From JAQWRV01 sp045564915 (lineage in GTDB: Bacteria; Pseudomonadota; Alphaproteobacteria; Rhodospirillales; Rhodospirillaceae), in assembly GCA_045564915.1 (NCBI GenBank), contig JBJLGL010000001.1:595084-659083 (forward strand): 64,000 nt of DNA, in the 5' to 3' direction. The position numbers and the translations under genes are program-made. Shown piece by piece: positions 35,989 to 45,733 of this stretch (within the stretch, counting starts at the first letter, position 1; every line of letters starts with the position of its first letter). Below the pieces are notes generated by a model. It saw only the letters and a program-made list of their open reading frames with translations, was not told the DNA's origin and did no database searches.

Positions 35989-37260
35989 CTATTCCGTGAT
36001 TCGATCAATGTCTTGACCAGACTTTACGTTATCCATGCATAAGGCCGCAACGCCACCAATAAGCAATGGCGGCACTGTCGCCAGAGTAAATGCTAATTTC
36101 CACCCCAGCGGTTCGATCGCCCAAGCAACACCCAGTGGAAAAAGTATGTGTCCCGCATTGAGCCCTAATGTTCCAGCAATCGCCACACCTGTGGCCCGCA
36201 TGTGTGTGGGAAACTGCTCAGTAAGAAACGTCCCCATGACAGCGTTTGAGCCGTAGAAAAACGCAGCCATCAAACTAAACCAAAATATATCGCCGCTTAA
36301 GGAAGTCGGTATATAGATCAAACCACACATGGCCGCAGCCCCGAGCCACGTCCAAATGACGATTGTGTTACGACGCGTGGTGATAAACTCACCCACCAGC
36401 GAAGAGCCAATATAGCCAAGGATGCCAATGCCATAGGAAACCCCTACGACAAATGTGGCCGTCTCAGCGCTATAGCCACGCACTTCATTGAAGAATGAAG
36501 GGAAGTAAAACGCTGTGCCAGCATACGCTCCACCCGACATAAAAAAGATGGTGAAACATCCTAGAGTACGCCGCCGCATATTGGGCGCTAACATAGCTCT
36601 TACCCGACTGACAAAGGTATTAGCAGCCTGAGGACCCTCAGTGCGCAATTGCCGAGTTTCTGTAAAGCGTCGGCTTTCTGGCAAAAAACGTGACAGAATC
36701 AAAGCAATAGGAACTACGGCTAAAGCAGGTAGGAAAATTGCCCGCCAACCAAAATTTGCCATTATTGGTGCGGCTATCATCGCCGCCATAAACCAGCCGA
36801 TAGGGTAACCACATTGCAGAAACCCTGTCATCAATCCGCGGTAGCGTGCAGGCGCCGACTCTGATGTATAGGTCACAACAATTGGTGCAAGGCCAACAGA
36901 TACAGCAAAGCCAACGGTACGCAGAACAGCAAGTGTAAGGAAATCTGGCACCCAAAAGTGCAGCCCGACGAGAAACGCTGATGCAGCCAAAGTGTATACA
37001 AAAACTACTTTGCGCCCAAAGCGGTCAGCAAGCGCCCCCATAATAACTGCACTGATCGATGCGAGAATAAAGGAGAACGTTAATATCCACCCGATATCGT
37101 CTAGGCCCTTACCAAATTCAGCGCGGATACCAGGCACGGCATAGCCAAACAAAGATTGATCCAAATTTGTGAGCGTCCACCCAAGCAAACATACGGAAAA
37201 AATAAGTAGGGGATATCCGCGCACCTGATTTGAAAAATCTCTAAGGGAAAATGTACTCAC
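35989..37260 (-). CDS. MFS transporter (aromatic/organic acid carrier-like)
   Basis: About 423 residues from a GTG at 37260 preceded by GAGG at 8 nt; an upstream TTG at 37299 has no such support. Twelve helices are visible. The loop after helix 2 reads G-A-L-A-D-R-F-G-R-K, the classic MFS A-motif, and the helix 4-5 loop has R-G-L-M-T-G. The layout resembles AAHS-type carriers of aromatic or other organic acids. It is the first gene of an operon with the VOC protein and the dehydrogenase. Confidence 0.85.
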   Translation of the reverse strand: MSTFSLRDFSNQVRGYPLLIFSVCLLGWTLTNLDQSLFGYAVPGIRAEFGKGLDDIGWILTFSFILASISAVIMGALADRFGRKVVFVYTLAASAFLVGLHFWVPDFLTLAVLRTVGFAVSVGLAPIVVTYTSESAPARYRGLMTGFLQCGYPIGWFMAAMIAAPIMANFGWRAIFLPALAVVPIALILSRFLPESRRFTETRQLRTEGPQAANTFVSRVRAMLAPNMRRRTLGCFTIFFMSGGAYAGTAFYFPSFFNEVRGYSAETATFVVGVSYGIGILGYIGSSLVGEFITTRRNTIVIWTWLGAAAMCGLIYIPTSLSGDIFWFSLMAAFFYGSNAVMGTFLTEQFPTHMRATGVAIAGTLGLNAGHILFPLGVAWAIEPLGWKLAFTLATVPPLLIGGVAALCMDNVKSGQDIDRITE

Positions 37261-37450
37261 AAAAACAACCTCGGATTTAAGTGCATTATGTCTTGTCAAT
37301 ACCGTAGCAGGCTGGATCTATTAAAGAGAGGGTGCAATGGTCAGACCTACTTGTCTGTCCATTTTCTCGTGAACAATGCGGCTGTCACGACTTTAAACTA
37401 CTCTAAGCTTACTATTAATATACGCATTGCTGTTGTCATTCTAAAATTGG

Positions 37451-38833
37451 CTAAATCTCCGTCCTCACATCGCCTCTCATGGCAGCCATTTGAGCAGCAC
37501 TGTCGTCACCTAAGGCCTTAAGCACCATCGATAGTTGGCGCCAAGCACGAACATTCTTAGGTTTTTGCGCCGTACGTTCTGAAAGAAGCGTACGCGCTAA
37601 CTTCCACCGCCCGGCACGAACAGAAGAATCAATAAGAATTTGAACGAACAGGTCTCTCTGGGCATTAGATCCACCGATAGCGCTGACGTTATAGCGAACA
37701 GGCTCAAGCAAGCCGATACAGGAATCGAAATCCTTGGCCTTATATGCCGCTAACGCCATACAGAGATCATGCCCAACTACTTTAGCTACATGGGCATAGG
37801 TATCGTCGTTCTCAACAGCGTATGTGTTAATAGAGTTCGCATAATTACCGGCAGCTTCGGCATCTGACTCAGCAATCGCCAGCATCAAATGCGCATCTAC
37901 AAAAGCAAGTAGTTTATCGTCTGTACGGCCCTTAGCTTTCTCACCCAGGGCAATCCATCGGTCCCCCACATCCACGTCTGCCAATTCTAACCGCGCCAGT
38001 AAAGAGATGTCATTAGTAAGATCAAGATACTCATCCGACTTAGGATCAAAAATTCCCTCGTCGTATAGCGCTAGCGCTTCGTCAAAACGTTCTGTTTCAA
38101 AAAGCGTGAGCGCCTTGTGCCAAGCCAAGTGATATCGAAAGTTGTTCCAATTATTGTAGTTGGCTTTGGCATCTAGCCAGTCTAGTCCGTCTACTCGACG
38201 CTCTTCCATTTCGCAAACATGAGCTACGGTATGCACCGCCCAGGCATCTGATTCATTTAGATTAACCGCCGTGCGACCGAGACTCTCTGCGCAAGCATAA
38301 TCTCCAGTTTCCTCCAACCCAAAGGCCCGCATGGAAAGAAGATATCCGTAGGAAACAAGGTCCTCGCGCCCCTCCCATGCGTGCCATACCCGGCCAACTG
38401 AGTCGCGCAGGTTAGCTGGGTCACCCATATAGAAATGGGTGTAATGCAGCATCTTGACCGCCAACACATCCATAGGATTGTCTTCAATCGATTGCTCCCA
38501 CGCCGCCGTAGCACCGGCCATGTCCAAGTGGCACCAAGCCTCAAGCGCCTTAATGTGTAACTGCTCCCGTGGCGTCACAGTTGCGGATTTTCTTTGGGCG
38601 GCGCTAAGCGACTGTTGGGCCTTCGGAACGAGCACTCTCATTCCCATCATATGCATGAAGTACCCCCGCAGGACATTCGCCATAACCATCTCACCGTCCT
38701 GCTCGTATGTCGCCTTTAGAAGGTCACCAATATCATTGCCAAAACGTAAGTAGGCAATAACCGTACGGTCGAAGGCATCTACTGCTTCTTGAGATGCCGC
38801 TGTTACAGTCAGTCCGGTGTGATCAATAGTCAT
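37451..38833 (-). CDS. TTC38-like tetratricopeptide-repeat protein
   Basis: A 460-residue cytoplasmic protein without a signal peptide. Its layout matches bacterial homologues of TTC38: Y-L-R-F-G-N-D near 30, a G-Y-F-M-H-M segment, R-E-Q-L-H-I-K-A-L-E-A-W near 90, and W-A-V-H-T-V-A-H-V-C-E-M near 190, followed by W-H-K-A-L-T-L-F-E. TPRs mediate protein contacts; family function is unknown. It has its own promoter region, divergent from the TonB receptor at 38908. Confidence 0.85.
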   Translation of the reverse strand: MTIDHTGLTVTAASQEAVDAFDRTVIAYLRFGNDIGDLLKATYEQDGEMVMANVLRGYFMHMMGMRVLVPKAQQSLSAAQRKSATVTPREQLHIKALEAWCHLDMAGATAAWEQSIEDNPMDVLAVKMLHYTHFYMGDPANLRDSVGRVWHAWEGREDLVSYGYLLSMRAFGLEETGDYACAESLGRTAVNLNESDAWAVHTVAHVCEMEERRVDGLDWLDAKANYNNWNNFRYHLAWHKALTLFETERFDEALALYDEGIFDPKSDEYLDLTNDISLLARLELADVDVGDRWIALGEKAKGRTDDKLLAFVDAHLMLAIAESDAEAAGNYANSINTYAVENDDTYAHVAKVVGHDLCMALAAYKAKDFDSCIGLLEPVRYNVSAIGGSNAQRDLFVQILIDSSVRAGRWKLARTLLSERTAQKPKNVRAWRQLSMVLKALGDDSAAQMAAMRGDVRTEI

Positions 38834-38852
38834 TATATTCCCCTGGTTACAC

Positions 38853-38881
38853 TTGTAGGGATGCTAACTGAGGAGTATGAA
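38853..38881 (+). promoter_or_regulatory. Candidate promoter of the first TonB receptor of the tandem pair
   Basis: TTGTAG (38853-38858) and TATGAA (38876-38881) are 17 bp apart, 26 nt before the GTG start. Confidence 0.4.
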
Positions 38882-38907
38882 CCGTTGGAATAGCAAAGGG
38901 CTTTTTT

Positions 38908-41019
38908 GTGTTAAGTTTTTTTAAGTTCAGCGGTATCAGCATAATATCAATTTTCATCGCCCTATTGCCATTAGAAAAAACTCTAGCCCAAGAGCAAGAT
39001 CTTTCAGCTGACAGGGGAGTTGTTACTTACGAAGCAGCTTATTTTGATCCCTATGGACCAATCTCAGCCAAAGATATGCTCTCTAGGGTACCCGGTGCCA
39101 ATGCAATCCTAGGCAGTGGGAGTAGCTTTGAAGTCGAACAACGGCGCGGCCTGAGATCAGACACCGATCAAATTCTAGTTAACGGCAAACGGTTCACTGC
39201 CAAGGGCAATTCTATAGAAGAATACTTCGACCGTATTTCAGCCTCCCAGGTCATTCGCATTGAAATCATCAGTGGCAATGTTCGCGAAATTGATACCGAT
39301 GTTGGTGCTCGAGTTATTAATGTGGTGCTGAGCGAATCGGAAAGTGGCAGCAGCGGCACCTGGCATTTAGGTGCGTTGGCCTTTGACAGTGGCCAGAAAC
39401 GTCCGGCAGGATATGTATCCTATAGCGGTGACGAGGGTAATTGGAGCTATACAGTTTTTGGTGAAAGCCGCCCGGGGATGCCCAACCGTGATGTGGTCGA
39501 TTTAGTTACGCTTCCCGATGGCACCCCTATTACAGAGTTTGTCGAAAAACGTATCGTAGATCGTCAATTCTATATTGGCCGTGGGCGCCTCGCCTACACT
39601 TGGGACCGAAACCATTTTGTGCAGCTCAACGGGTTTATCGAGGAGAAACCTATTAAGGTGTTCGAATCTGAATTCACCTTTGGCTTCGACTCAATAGGAC
39701 AGAGATTCAATACAAATTCCACATTGGAACGCCGCAGAGGCCGCAATAGCGATTGGGAAATCAGTGGTGATTACACAAGACCGATTTCAAAGTCTCTGGG
39801 CCTAGACCTCCTATTTGTCGTACGGTCCGATCTACACAAACGCTTTAACAATAATTTTAGGGTTATCGGCATACAAGAAAACCTCTTCAACGGAGATGTC
39901 GAGAACAAAAAAGCCAATGAAAAAATCCTGCGAGCAACTTTGGATTGGTCCATCGCTGATCAACATAGCGTTGAACTAGGTGGCGAAGGTGCACTCAATA
40001 GTCTTAACGTCTTTCAGACTATCTTTGATGTCGTAGATGGCCGGCAGATTAACGCGGATATTTTTAATTCTGATCAACGAATATCAGAAGATCGGATTGA
40101 ATTATTCTCTACTTATAACTGGAAAATAACAGACAAGATTGAACTTGATGCCGGTTTTGCGGCGGAATTTTCATCGCTCGACCAAGTTGGTTCGGATATC
40201 GCGGTCAACCGATCTCTCAAATTTCTAAAGCCATCTCTGGACGGGTGGTATAGGGCATCAACGGATACACAACTGTGGTTCTCATTCAAACGGGATATTG
40301 GACAGCTTGAGTTCGAAAATTTTGTTGCGGCAGTAGATCGCAACGATGACGAAATTGATCTTGGCAACCCCGACCTGGAGCCTGAAACTTCATGGGATTT
40401 TGAAGTCGGCATAGAACATCTATTTGAAAATCAGAAAGGCTTGCTCAATGGCCGGGCATTTTACAGGCGGGTCAAGAATGTCAGCGACCAAATTCCCTTT
40501 GGTAACTTTGAGTCCCAGCCTGGTAATATTGGATCGGGAGAGCACTACGGCTTTGAGGTTGGAAGCAGCTTCAGTCTCTCACAGTACAATTTAATTGATG
40601 CTGTCTTAGGAGCCACATACCTCTGGCAGGATTCCCAAGTAGTGGATGCGTTTACTGGCCGGACCCGGCGGTTTGCCCTGCAAGGCGACCATGAAATCGC
40701 GATCACTTTCCGGCACGATATCAAAACTTTAGGCGTATCATACGACCTAGAGTACACCAACAATGGCCCACGTATTCGGAGTGAGTTCGACCGGCTGCGG
40801 CGTGGAAACCCTCGATCTAACCTCCGCCTCATTATTGAGAAGCAAATTTGGGATGATGTCATCCTTAGACTACTTTGGAATAATGTGTTCAAGGCTACGA
40901 CAAAACGCACAACAACGGTCTTTGCACCTAATCAGGCCAGCGGAAATATCTTAAGCATCCAGAACCGGAGAACTACGCCGATGGTTTCGATTGGGCTTGG
41001 CCTAATAGGAAAGTTTTGA
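38908..41019 (+). CDS. TonB-dependent receptor
   Basis: A 703-residue outer-membrane receptor with a GTG start (AAAGGG upstream) and a signal peptide ending T-L-A-Q. The plug has A-K-D-M-L-S-R-V-P-G-A, R-R-G-L-R-S-D-T-D-Q-I-L-V-N-G-K-R and I-R-I-E-I-I-S-G. The barrel ends in G-L-G-L-I-G-K-F, with the aromatic C-terminal residue used in outer-membrane assembly. The barrel is rich in N-D-D-E-I-D-L and P-D-L-E-P-E-T-S-W-D-F-E-V-G, typical of this family. The ligand is unknown. The next gene is a second receptor 150 nt on. Confidence 0.9.
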   Translation: MLSFFKFSGISIISIFIALLPLEKTLAQEQDLSADRGVVTYEAAYFDPYGPISAKDMLSRVPGANAILGSGSSFEVEQRRGLRSDTDQILVNGKRFTAKGNSIEEYFDRISASQVIRIEIISGNVREIDTDVGARVINVVLSESESGSSGTWHLGALAFDSGQKRPAGYVSYSGDEGNWSYTVFGESRPGMPNRDVVDLVTLPDGTPITEFVEKRIVDRQFYIGRGRLAYTWDRNHFVQLNGFIEEKPIKVFESEFTFGFDSIGQRFNTNSTLERRRGRNSDWEISGDYTRPISKSLGLDLLFVVRSDLHKRFNNNFRVIGIQENLFNGDVENKKANEKILRATLDWSIADQHSVELGGEGALNSLNVFQTIFDVVDGRQINADIFNSDQRISEDRIELFSTYNWKITDKIELDAGFAAEFSSLDQVGSDIAVNRSLKFLKPSLDGWYRASTDTQLWFSFKRDIGQLEFENFVAAVDRNDDEIDLGNPDLEPETSWDFEVGIEHLFENQKGLLNGRAFYRRVKNVSDQIPFGNFESQPGNIGSGEHYGFEVGSSFSLSQYNLIDAVLGATYLWQDSQVVDAFTGRTRRFALQGDHEIAITFRHDIKTLGVSYDLEYTNNGPRIRSEFDRLRRGNPRSNLRLIIEKQIWDDVILRLLWNNVFKATTKRTTTVFAPNQASGNILSIQNRRTTPMVSIGLGLIGKF

Positions 41020-41092
41020 ACTCACGGCTAAAGCGATAAGAGAGAATGCAAAGTATAAGCGCTTGTCCCACCTGCATTGCCCTATCATATGT

Positions 41093-41118
41093 GTAGTGTA
41101 TCTTAGATTATATACTAC
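41093..41118. promoter_or_regulatory. Imperfect dyad upstream of the second TonB receptor
   Basis: GTAGTGTA and TATACTAC form a 7-of-8 inverted repeat with a 10-nt spacer, 51 nt before the ATG at 41169. It could be an operator or part of a promoter. Confidence 0.25.
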
Positions 41119-41168
41119 GCGGGTCTTTGAAGAAAAATAATAACACATTAGGCAGAGGTGCTGACACT

Positions 41169-43130
41169 ATGTTTCGTTGCTCGATTGGGTCGCATCTTCT
41201 TCATAGCGTGATACTAGTCCTGATTCTTTTGATTCTGTATTCTACAAATGCGGTCCAAGCTCAGCGCGCCGGAGAAAACGCCGTAGCAGAAGCGGAGGAC
41301 GCCTTCGGCACAGTCGTAGGCAGCGAAGAAATCGGTCTGTACTCTTCGACTAGCGCTCGCGGCTTCAGCCCGAGCAAGGCTGGAAATATGCGGATCAATG
41401 GTCTCTATTTTGATCAGGCCGCTGCACCGAATGTCCGCATCCGACGCGGGTCAACTATCCACGTTGGCATTAGTGCTCAAGGGTATCCTCTGCCGGCACC
41501 AACAGGTGTTGTGGACTTAAGGCTGCGTGTTCCTGGAGACCGCTACGTTACGAGCTTGGTGGCCAAAGAGGGTGCGTTAGGATCTTATATGCGTCACAAT
41601 GCAGAGATTGATGCACAAATTCCTATCATCCAAGGTGTTTTAAGTATCGGCGCGGGATTGGGCTACTCGCGCAACAATGCCCATCAGTTTGCACTAGGAG
41701 ATGAAGGCTATAACGGAGGCCTTGTAGCCCATTGGAGACCTAACACGAATGTGTCGATCATCCCTTTTATAAGCTATTCAAAAACGAGCGCTGTGGGTGG
41801 AGACCGTCCTCGCGCTTTCATCGGTGACAATGAACCACCCGACTTTCGGGCCGAAGATCTTACTAGTCCTGATTGGCTCTTTTTCGGTTTCCGGCAATAT
41901 AATTATGGCCTTACCAGCGCAATAGACTTGCCAGACCAATGGAAATTAAAAGTCGGGCTGTTTCGGTCTGAAAACAATACGCCGCTATCCTTTACAGCGT
42001 TTATACTCAACACTGATTCACAAGGTCTAGGCGACTACGCTATTTCTCAATCACCGCGGCGGTATACACATTCCACATCGGGTGAGTTGCGCTTATCTAG
42101 ATCATTAATTGAGAACACGCGTCGCCATACCTTCTACATAACTGCGCGCGCGCGCGACCGCGAAAGCACTTTCGGTGGTGGTGATCTAAAGTTTCTTGGC
42201 CCTGTAAGGATGGGTGCATTTCCCGATCTTGCACAGCCAAGTTTTCAGGTTGGTGCGCCAACCTTGACACAAACGGATCAGATTACAGGCGGTGTTGCTT
42301 ATGAGGGTGTATGGCAAAACGTCGGGCAACTGAGTGTCGCTCTACAAAAGTCCGATTATAAACGCATTCGAAAACGCCCCGATGCCTCACCCATCACTGG
42401 TAGCACAGCACCCTGGCTCTACAATGTTGGTGCCGCCGCTTATATTTCAAAAAAGCTGGCAATTTACGCTAGCTACACCCGGGGCTTCGAAGAGTTAGGC
42501 TCCGCACCTGGAAACGCGGTGAATCGCGACGAAGCTGTGCCAGCCGCACTATCTCGTCAGATTGATGCCGGTATCCGGTATCAAGTGCGTGACAATTTGC
42601 AATTTGTCGCTGGCGTATTTCAAATTAACAAGCCTTACTACGCGCTTGATCAGCTCAGATTATTCCGGCAGTTGGGTGACATACGTCATCGTGGGGTTGA
42701 GCTATCACTAGCTGGCACCATTACAAAATCTTTGACTGTGGTCGCGGGCACAGTGCTCTTGCAGCCGCGCATCATAAGTTCATCAGTGACTGCCGGCCCA
42801 ACAAATCTTACAGCGGTGGGCCCAATCCCGCGCTTAGCGCGTGTCAATCTCCAGTACCAACCAGCAGCCATTAAGGGCTTGGCCCTGGATGCCAAAGTAG
42901 AAAGTATTTCATCGCGCTATTTAAACGTTACCAATACCCGGCGCCTCTCTGGGGTAATTACTTTTGATGCAGGTCTTAGGTACACTACAACTGTTTCAGA
43001 TATTCCAGTCAGATTGCGGCTGCAAGGGCGTAACCTGACGAATGTCAATGGCATTACGCCAGACATCTCAGGTCAAATCAGGCCCTTCGAGATGCGCCGT
43101 ATTGAGTTATCTATCACGGCCGATTTCTAG
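41169..43130 (+). CDS. TonB-dependent receptor-like protein with short plug
   Basis: About 653 residues from the ATG at 41169, which has AGGT upstream; an in-frame TTG at 41127 adds 14 residues. The signal peptide ends A-V-Q-A-Q. The plug is shortened: V-V-G-S-E-E-I-G-L-Y, then A-R-G-F-S-P-S-K-A-G-N-M-R-I-N-G-L-Y-F-D. The barrel follows at about 150 and ends in T-A-D-F. Similar short-plug receptors occur in sphingomonads and relatives. Ligand unknown; possibly the partner of the preceding receptor. Confidence 0.82.
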   Translation: MFRCSIGSHLLHSVILVLILLILYSTNAVQAQRAGENAVAEAEDAFGTVVGSEEIGLYSSTSARGFSPSKAGNMRINGLYFDQAAAPNVRIRRGSTIHVGISAQGYPLPAPTGVVDLRLRVPGDRYVTSLVAKEGALGSYMRHNAEIDAQIPIIQGVLSIGAGLGYSRNNAHQFALGDEGYNGGLVAHWRPNTNVSIIPFISYSKTSAVGGDRPRAFIGDNEPPDFRAEDLTSPDWLFFGFRQYNYGLTSAIDLPDQWKLKVGLFRSENNTPLSFTAFILNTDSQGLGDYAISQSPRRYTHSTSGELRLSRSLIENTRRHTFYITARARDRESTFGGGDLKFLGPVRMGAFPDLAQPSFQVGAPTLTQTDQITGGVAYEGVWQNVGQLSVALQKSDYKRIRKRPDASPITGSTAPWLYNVGAAAYISKKLAIYASYTRGFEELGSAPGNAVNRDEAVPAALSRQIDAGIRYQVRDNLQFVAGVFQINKPYYALDQLRLFRQLGDIRHRGVELSLAGTITKSLTVVAGTVLLQPRIISSSVTAGPTNLTAVGPIPRLARVNLQYQPAAIKGLALDAKVESISSRYLNVTNTRRLSGVITFDAGLRYTTTVSDIPVRLRLQGRNLTNVNGITPDISGQIRPFEMRRIELSITADF

Positions 43131-43223
43131 AGCGTTAGTGTGGCGATTTCATTAGCAGAGAACGAAAAACTGTTTCTGACCCTACCCTGACTATCCGCCG
43201 TTAGCATAACGAATGTATTTACA

Positions 43224-43241
43224 ATTTGTCGTAGGACAAAT
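43224..43241. terminator. Weak stem-loop between convergent genes
   Basis: ATTTGTC/GACAAAT forms a 7-bp stem with loop GTAG between the receptor stop and the amine oxidase stop. There is no T-tract, so terminator function is doubtful. Confidence 0.25.
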
Positions 43242-43246
43242 AGCCG

Positions 43247-44692
43247 CTACCCCAACCTTTCCATCACTTCAAATGCGGCGCGTTCGCCTGACTCCATAGC
43301 CCCCTCGAGGCCACGGGTAGACTGAGACGTGTGCTCGCCAGAGAAATGTATTGGGCCAGCCGGCTGCAGCATCTTATCCTTGTACTTGGCTATCATACCC
43401 GGTTGCCAATAAGCGTACATACCACCAGCATAAGGGTCTCTAACCCATGACCACGAGCGCCCCATTCTTACTTTGCCTTTAGCCGCTGGGCGGGCAGCAA
43501 CTAGATCTGCGATTAATCGCGCGTCTGCAACGTCTTTCGGTAGGCGATTTAGATATTGTGCTAGCCTACCAGTAACAAAGATGTACATGCCAACAACTTC
43601 ACCGTTTTCAGTCTGAGGTCCAATGCGCCCAGGTGTTGTATCCATCCAGATTCCGGCTGGCAGACCATCATCTTCCCAATACGGTGCATCTGTTTCCAAG
43701 TAAGCGTGAAAACACGAGCCATATGGCAAGGCTTGTACTGCCTCTGCCTGCAAGCCGTTCAGTGGCGGTTCAAACATAACAAACCTTAATGCAGAGAACG
43801 GCAGCGTCACGACTGCACGTTTACCCGCAAAAACTCGGCCATCAGTTGCAACTACCTCAACACCCGGGCCGCCTCTGCGTATACCAGCCACAGGCGTTTT
43901 ACGATGAATAGCTGCATTCAGGTTCCGTGCCATAGCATTTACCAAAGTTGAATTGCCCCCTTCGACCTGCCAGAACATTGGGGGCCCACCAGCCATTTGA
44001 TGAAATGCAAAATTAGTCACATGCATCATGTGCACAGCAGATAAGGAGTCGATAGAATGACCATAGCCTGGGTTAGTATCCATCCCTAAGCGGACTTCCT
44101 CTTCGGAATGCCCCTTAGACAACATCAGATCGCGTAGCGACTGATCCTGCGCTGTAATATCCGGCTCCCACCAGGATTCGAGATCGTCAAATAGTCTATA
44201 CTTGCGAATCATATGCGAACGGTATCGCGCTGGCGTGAGTTCCCGAGCTTCGCCCTTAAAGGGGTTGAGTGGATGATCAGCCCAGTCTTTGTTCAGGATG
44301 TTAGTACCATTGATATGGATGTGCGAACCGAAGCCGCTGCTTATAGCAGGTGTTCTTTTGACACCGAGTTTGTCACAAAAATCAAGAAACCGTGCATACA
44401 TACTGCCCACACTGGAACCTCCAGCCTCCGGTTTCCCTGGCAGGTCGGTCAAGGTATAACAACGTCCACCAATGCGGTCTTTAGCTTCAATGATTGCGGT
44501 AGAGTAACCCTCATCTTCAAGCAAAGTCGCAGCTGTCAGTCCGGCCAGACCAGCACCGACTATAACCACGTCTGCCTCGTCGGCCGCTGCTGCAGGGCGA
44601 GGACGAAGTGAGGTTGTAGCTCTCATTGCCAGAGCAGTTCCGGCAATCAAGCCTAACGCTTCGCGGCGATTAGTTCTTGTGATTCTAGACAT
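43247..44692 (-). CDS. Tat-exported flavin monoamine oxidase family protein (second copy)
   Basis: About 481 residues from the ATG at 44692, chosen because it starts a twin-arginine signal (N-R-R-E-A-L-G-L-I-A-G) and leaves a 16-nt gap to the upstream gene; a start at 44758 would overlap it by 50 bp. FAD-binding V-I-V-G-A-G-L-A-G-L and G-G-R-C-Y follow, and the C-terminal F-S-G-E-H-T ... M-E-S-G-E-R-A-A is intact. It is paralogous to the enzyme at 29793-31265. The amine substrate is unknown. It follows an exported FGE-like protein, suggesting one transcript. Confidence 0.87.
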   Translation of the reverse strand: MSRITRTNRREALGLIAGTALAMRATTSLRPRPAAAADEADVVIVGAGLAGLTAATLLEDEGYSTAIIEAKDRIGGRCYTLTDLPGKPEAGGSSVGSMYARFLDFCDKLGVKRTPAISSGFGSHIHINGTNILNKDWADHPLNPFKGEARELTPARYRSHMIRKYRLFDDLESWWEPDITAQDQSLRDLMLSKGHSEEEVRLGMDTNPGYGHSIDSLSAVHMMHVTNFAFHQMAGGPPMFWQVEGGNSTLVNAMARNLNAAIHRKTPVAGIRRGGPGVEVVATDGRVFAGKRAVVTLPFSALRFVMFEPPLNGLQAEAVQALPYGSCFHAYLETDAPYWEDDGLPAGIWMDTTPGRIGPQTENGEVVGMYIFVTGRLAQYLNRLPKDVADARLIADLVAARPAAKGKVRMGRSWSWVRDPYAGGMYAYWQPGMIAKYKDKMLQPAGPIHFSGEHTSQSTRGLEGAMESGERAAFEVMERLG

Positions 44693-44708
44693 GCCAGCGG
44701 GCTCGCTA

Positions 44709-45710
44709 TCAACTTCCAGAATCGATCTCTTGGACATTGCCATGTACACCGCCCTCAAATAGTTCTTCGGTCGCTAGATCCCGGGCCACGCGGAAACCAA
44801 ACTGGGTATTGCGCATATCCGAGGGATCCCGCCCTGGCCAGGCTATGCGATTTCGCTCAGGCGCTGAAAGCCAACCGCCGCCGCGCGTAGTGTGTCGCGT
44901 ACACCCAGGTTTCCAGATCCAGGCTGAACCATCTTTCGGTCGGCCAATATGTGTTGCTGCCCAGCAGTCTTCCGTCCACTCCCAAACGTTACCAATCATG
45001 TCATAAAGGCCAAAAGCGTTAGGTTTAAACTGACCAACCGGAGCTAGGTCTGCAAAACCGTCCCGGCAGGTAGTTGGGAACCATGGGAATGGATACTCCA
45101 TAGCTCCATCAAGATCGAACGTATTAGCCCATTCACATGCACCACTCGCTGCATCACCCCAGAACCGTGAGGTCGTTGTCCCAGCGCGGGCTGCGTATTC
45201 CCATTCTGCTTCGCTAAGTAGACGGTAATGCTTATTGGTAATTTGTGCTAGCCATGCAACATAGGCTTTTGCATCATTCCAAGAAACACAACCAACAGGA
45301 TGTTCATCGCGCAATCGCTTAGGCTGTTTGCGATCTCGCCAGTTTGCTCCGGGATCATTAATAAAGCCACGCTGATCGCTCCACACACGGCATAGGCTCT
45401 TAGGTTGAGAATTGGTAGCCCTAACAAAAGATTTAAACTGGCCATGCGTGACCTCAAAGCGTCCGACAGCAAACGCGTAAGCAATATTAATCTCGACTTG
45501 AGGGCCCTCACCGCGGCTGAGGTCAACCTCACGTGAGCTAATAGGCGTTCCCATCATGAAACTGCCGGGCGGAATAACTACAAGTTCAGGACATTCATCA
45601 CAGTCCCAAATAATATCACCGGCGGCAATTCCCTCATTAGCTTCTGCGATGGGCACAGCACCTCTGAGAAGCGCCAAGATCGTTAATAACATTACCCTAA
45701 AAGTCATCAA
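44709..45710 (-). CDS. Exported FGE/PvdO-like (SUMF1 domain) protein
   Basis: A 333-residue protein with a signal peptide (cleavage near A-E-A-N). The domain shows F-M-M-G-T-P, E-V-T-H-G-Q-F, P-V-G-C-V-S-W-N-D-A-K-A-Y, R-L-L-S-E-A-E-W-E-Y-A-A-R-A-G, G-N-V-W-E-W and T-R-G-G-G-W ... F-G-F-R-V-A. The C-terminal Cys pair that formylglycine-generating enzymes need is absent after R-G-G-G-W, so it is probably a PvdO-, EgtB- or adhesin-like family member, not a sulfatase activator. It lies 16 nt before the amine oxidase start. Confidence 0.85.
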   Translation of the reverse strand: MMTFRVMLLTILALLRGAVPIAEANEGIAAGDIIWDCDECPELVVIPPGSFMMGTPISSREVDLSRGEGPQVEINIAYAFAVGRFEVTHGQFKSFVRATNSQPKSLCRVWSDQRGFINDPGANWRDRKQPKRLRDEHPVGCVSWNDAKAYVAWLAQITNKHYRLLSEAEWEYAARAGTTTSRFWGDAASGACEWANTFDLDGAMEYPFPWFPTTCRDGFADLAPVGQFKPNAFGLYDMIGNVWEWTEDCWAATHIGRPKDGSAWIWKPGCTRHTTRGGGWLSAPERNRIAWPGRDPSDMRNTQFGFRVARDLATEELFEGGVHGNVQEIDSGS

Positions 45711-45733
45711 GAATTCCCTCTTACGCCACCATA

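Noticed and set aside
44213..44611. 132-codon plus ORF inside the second amine oxidase
   Set aside because: Antisense to a gene with FAD-binding motifs.
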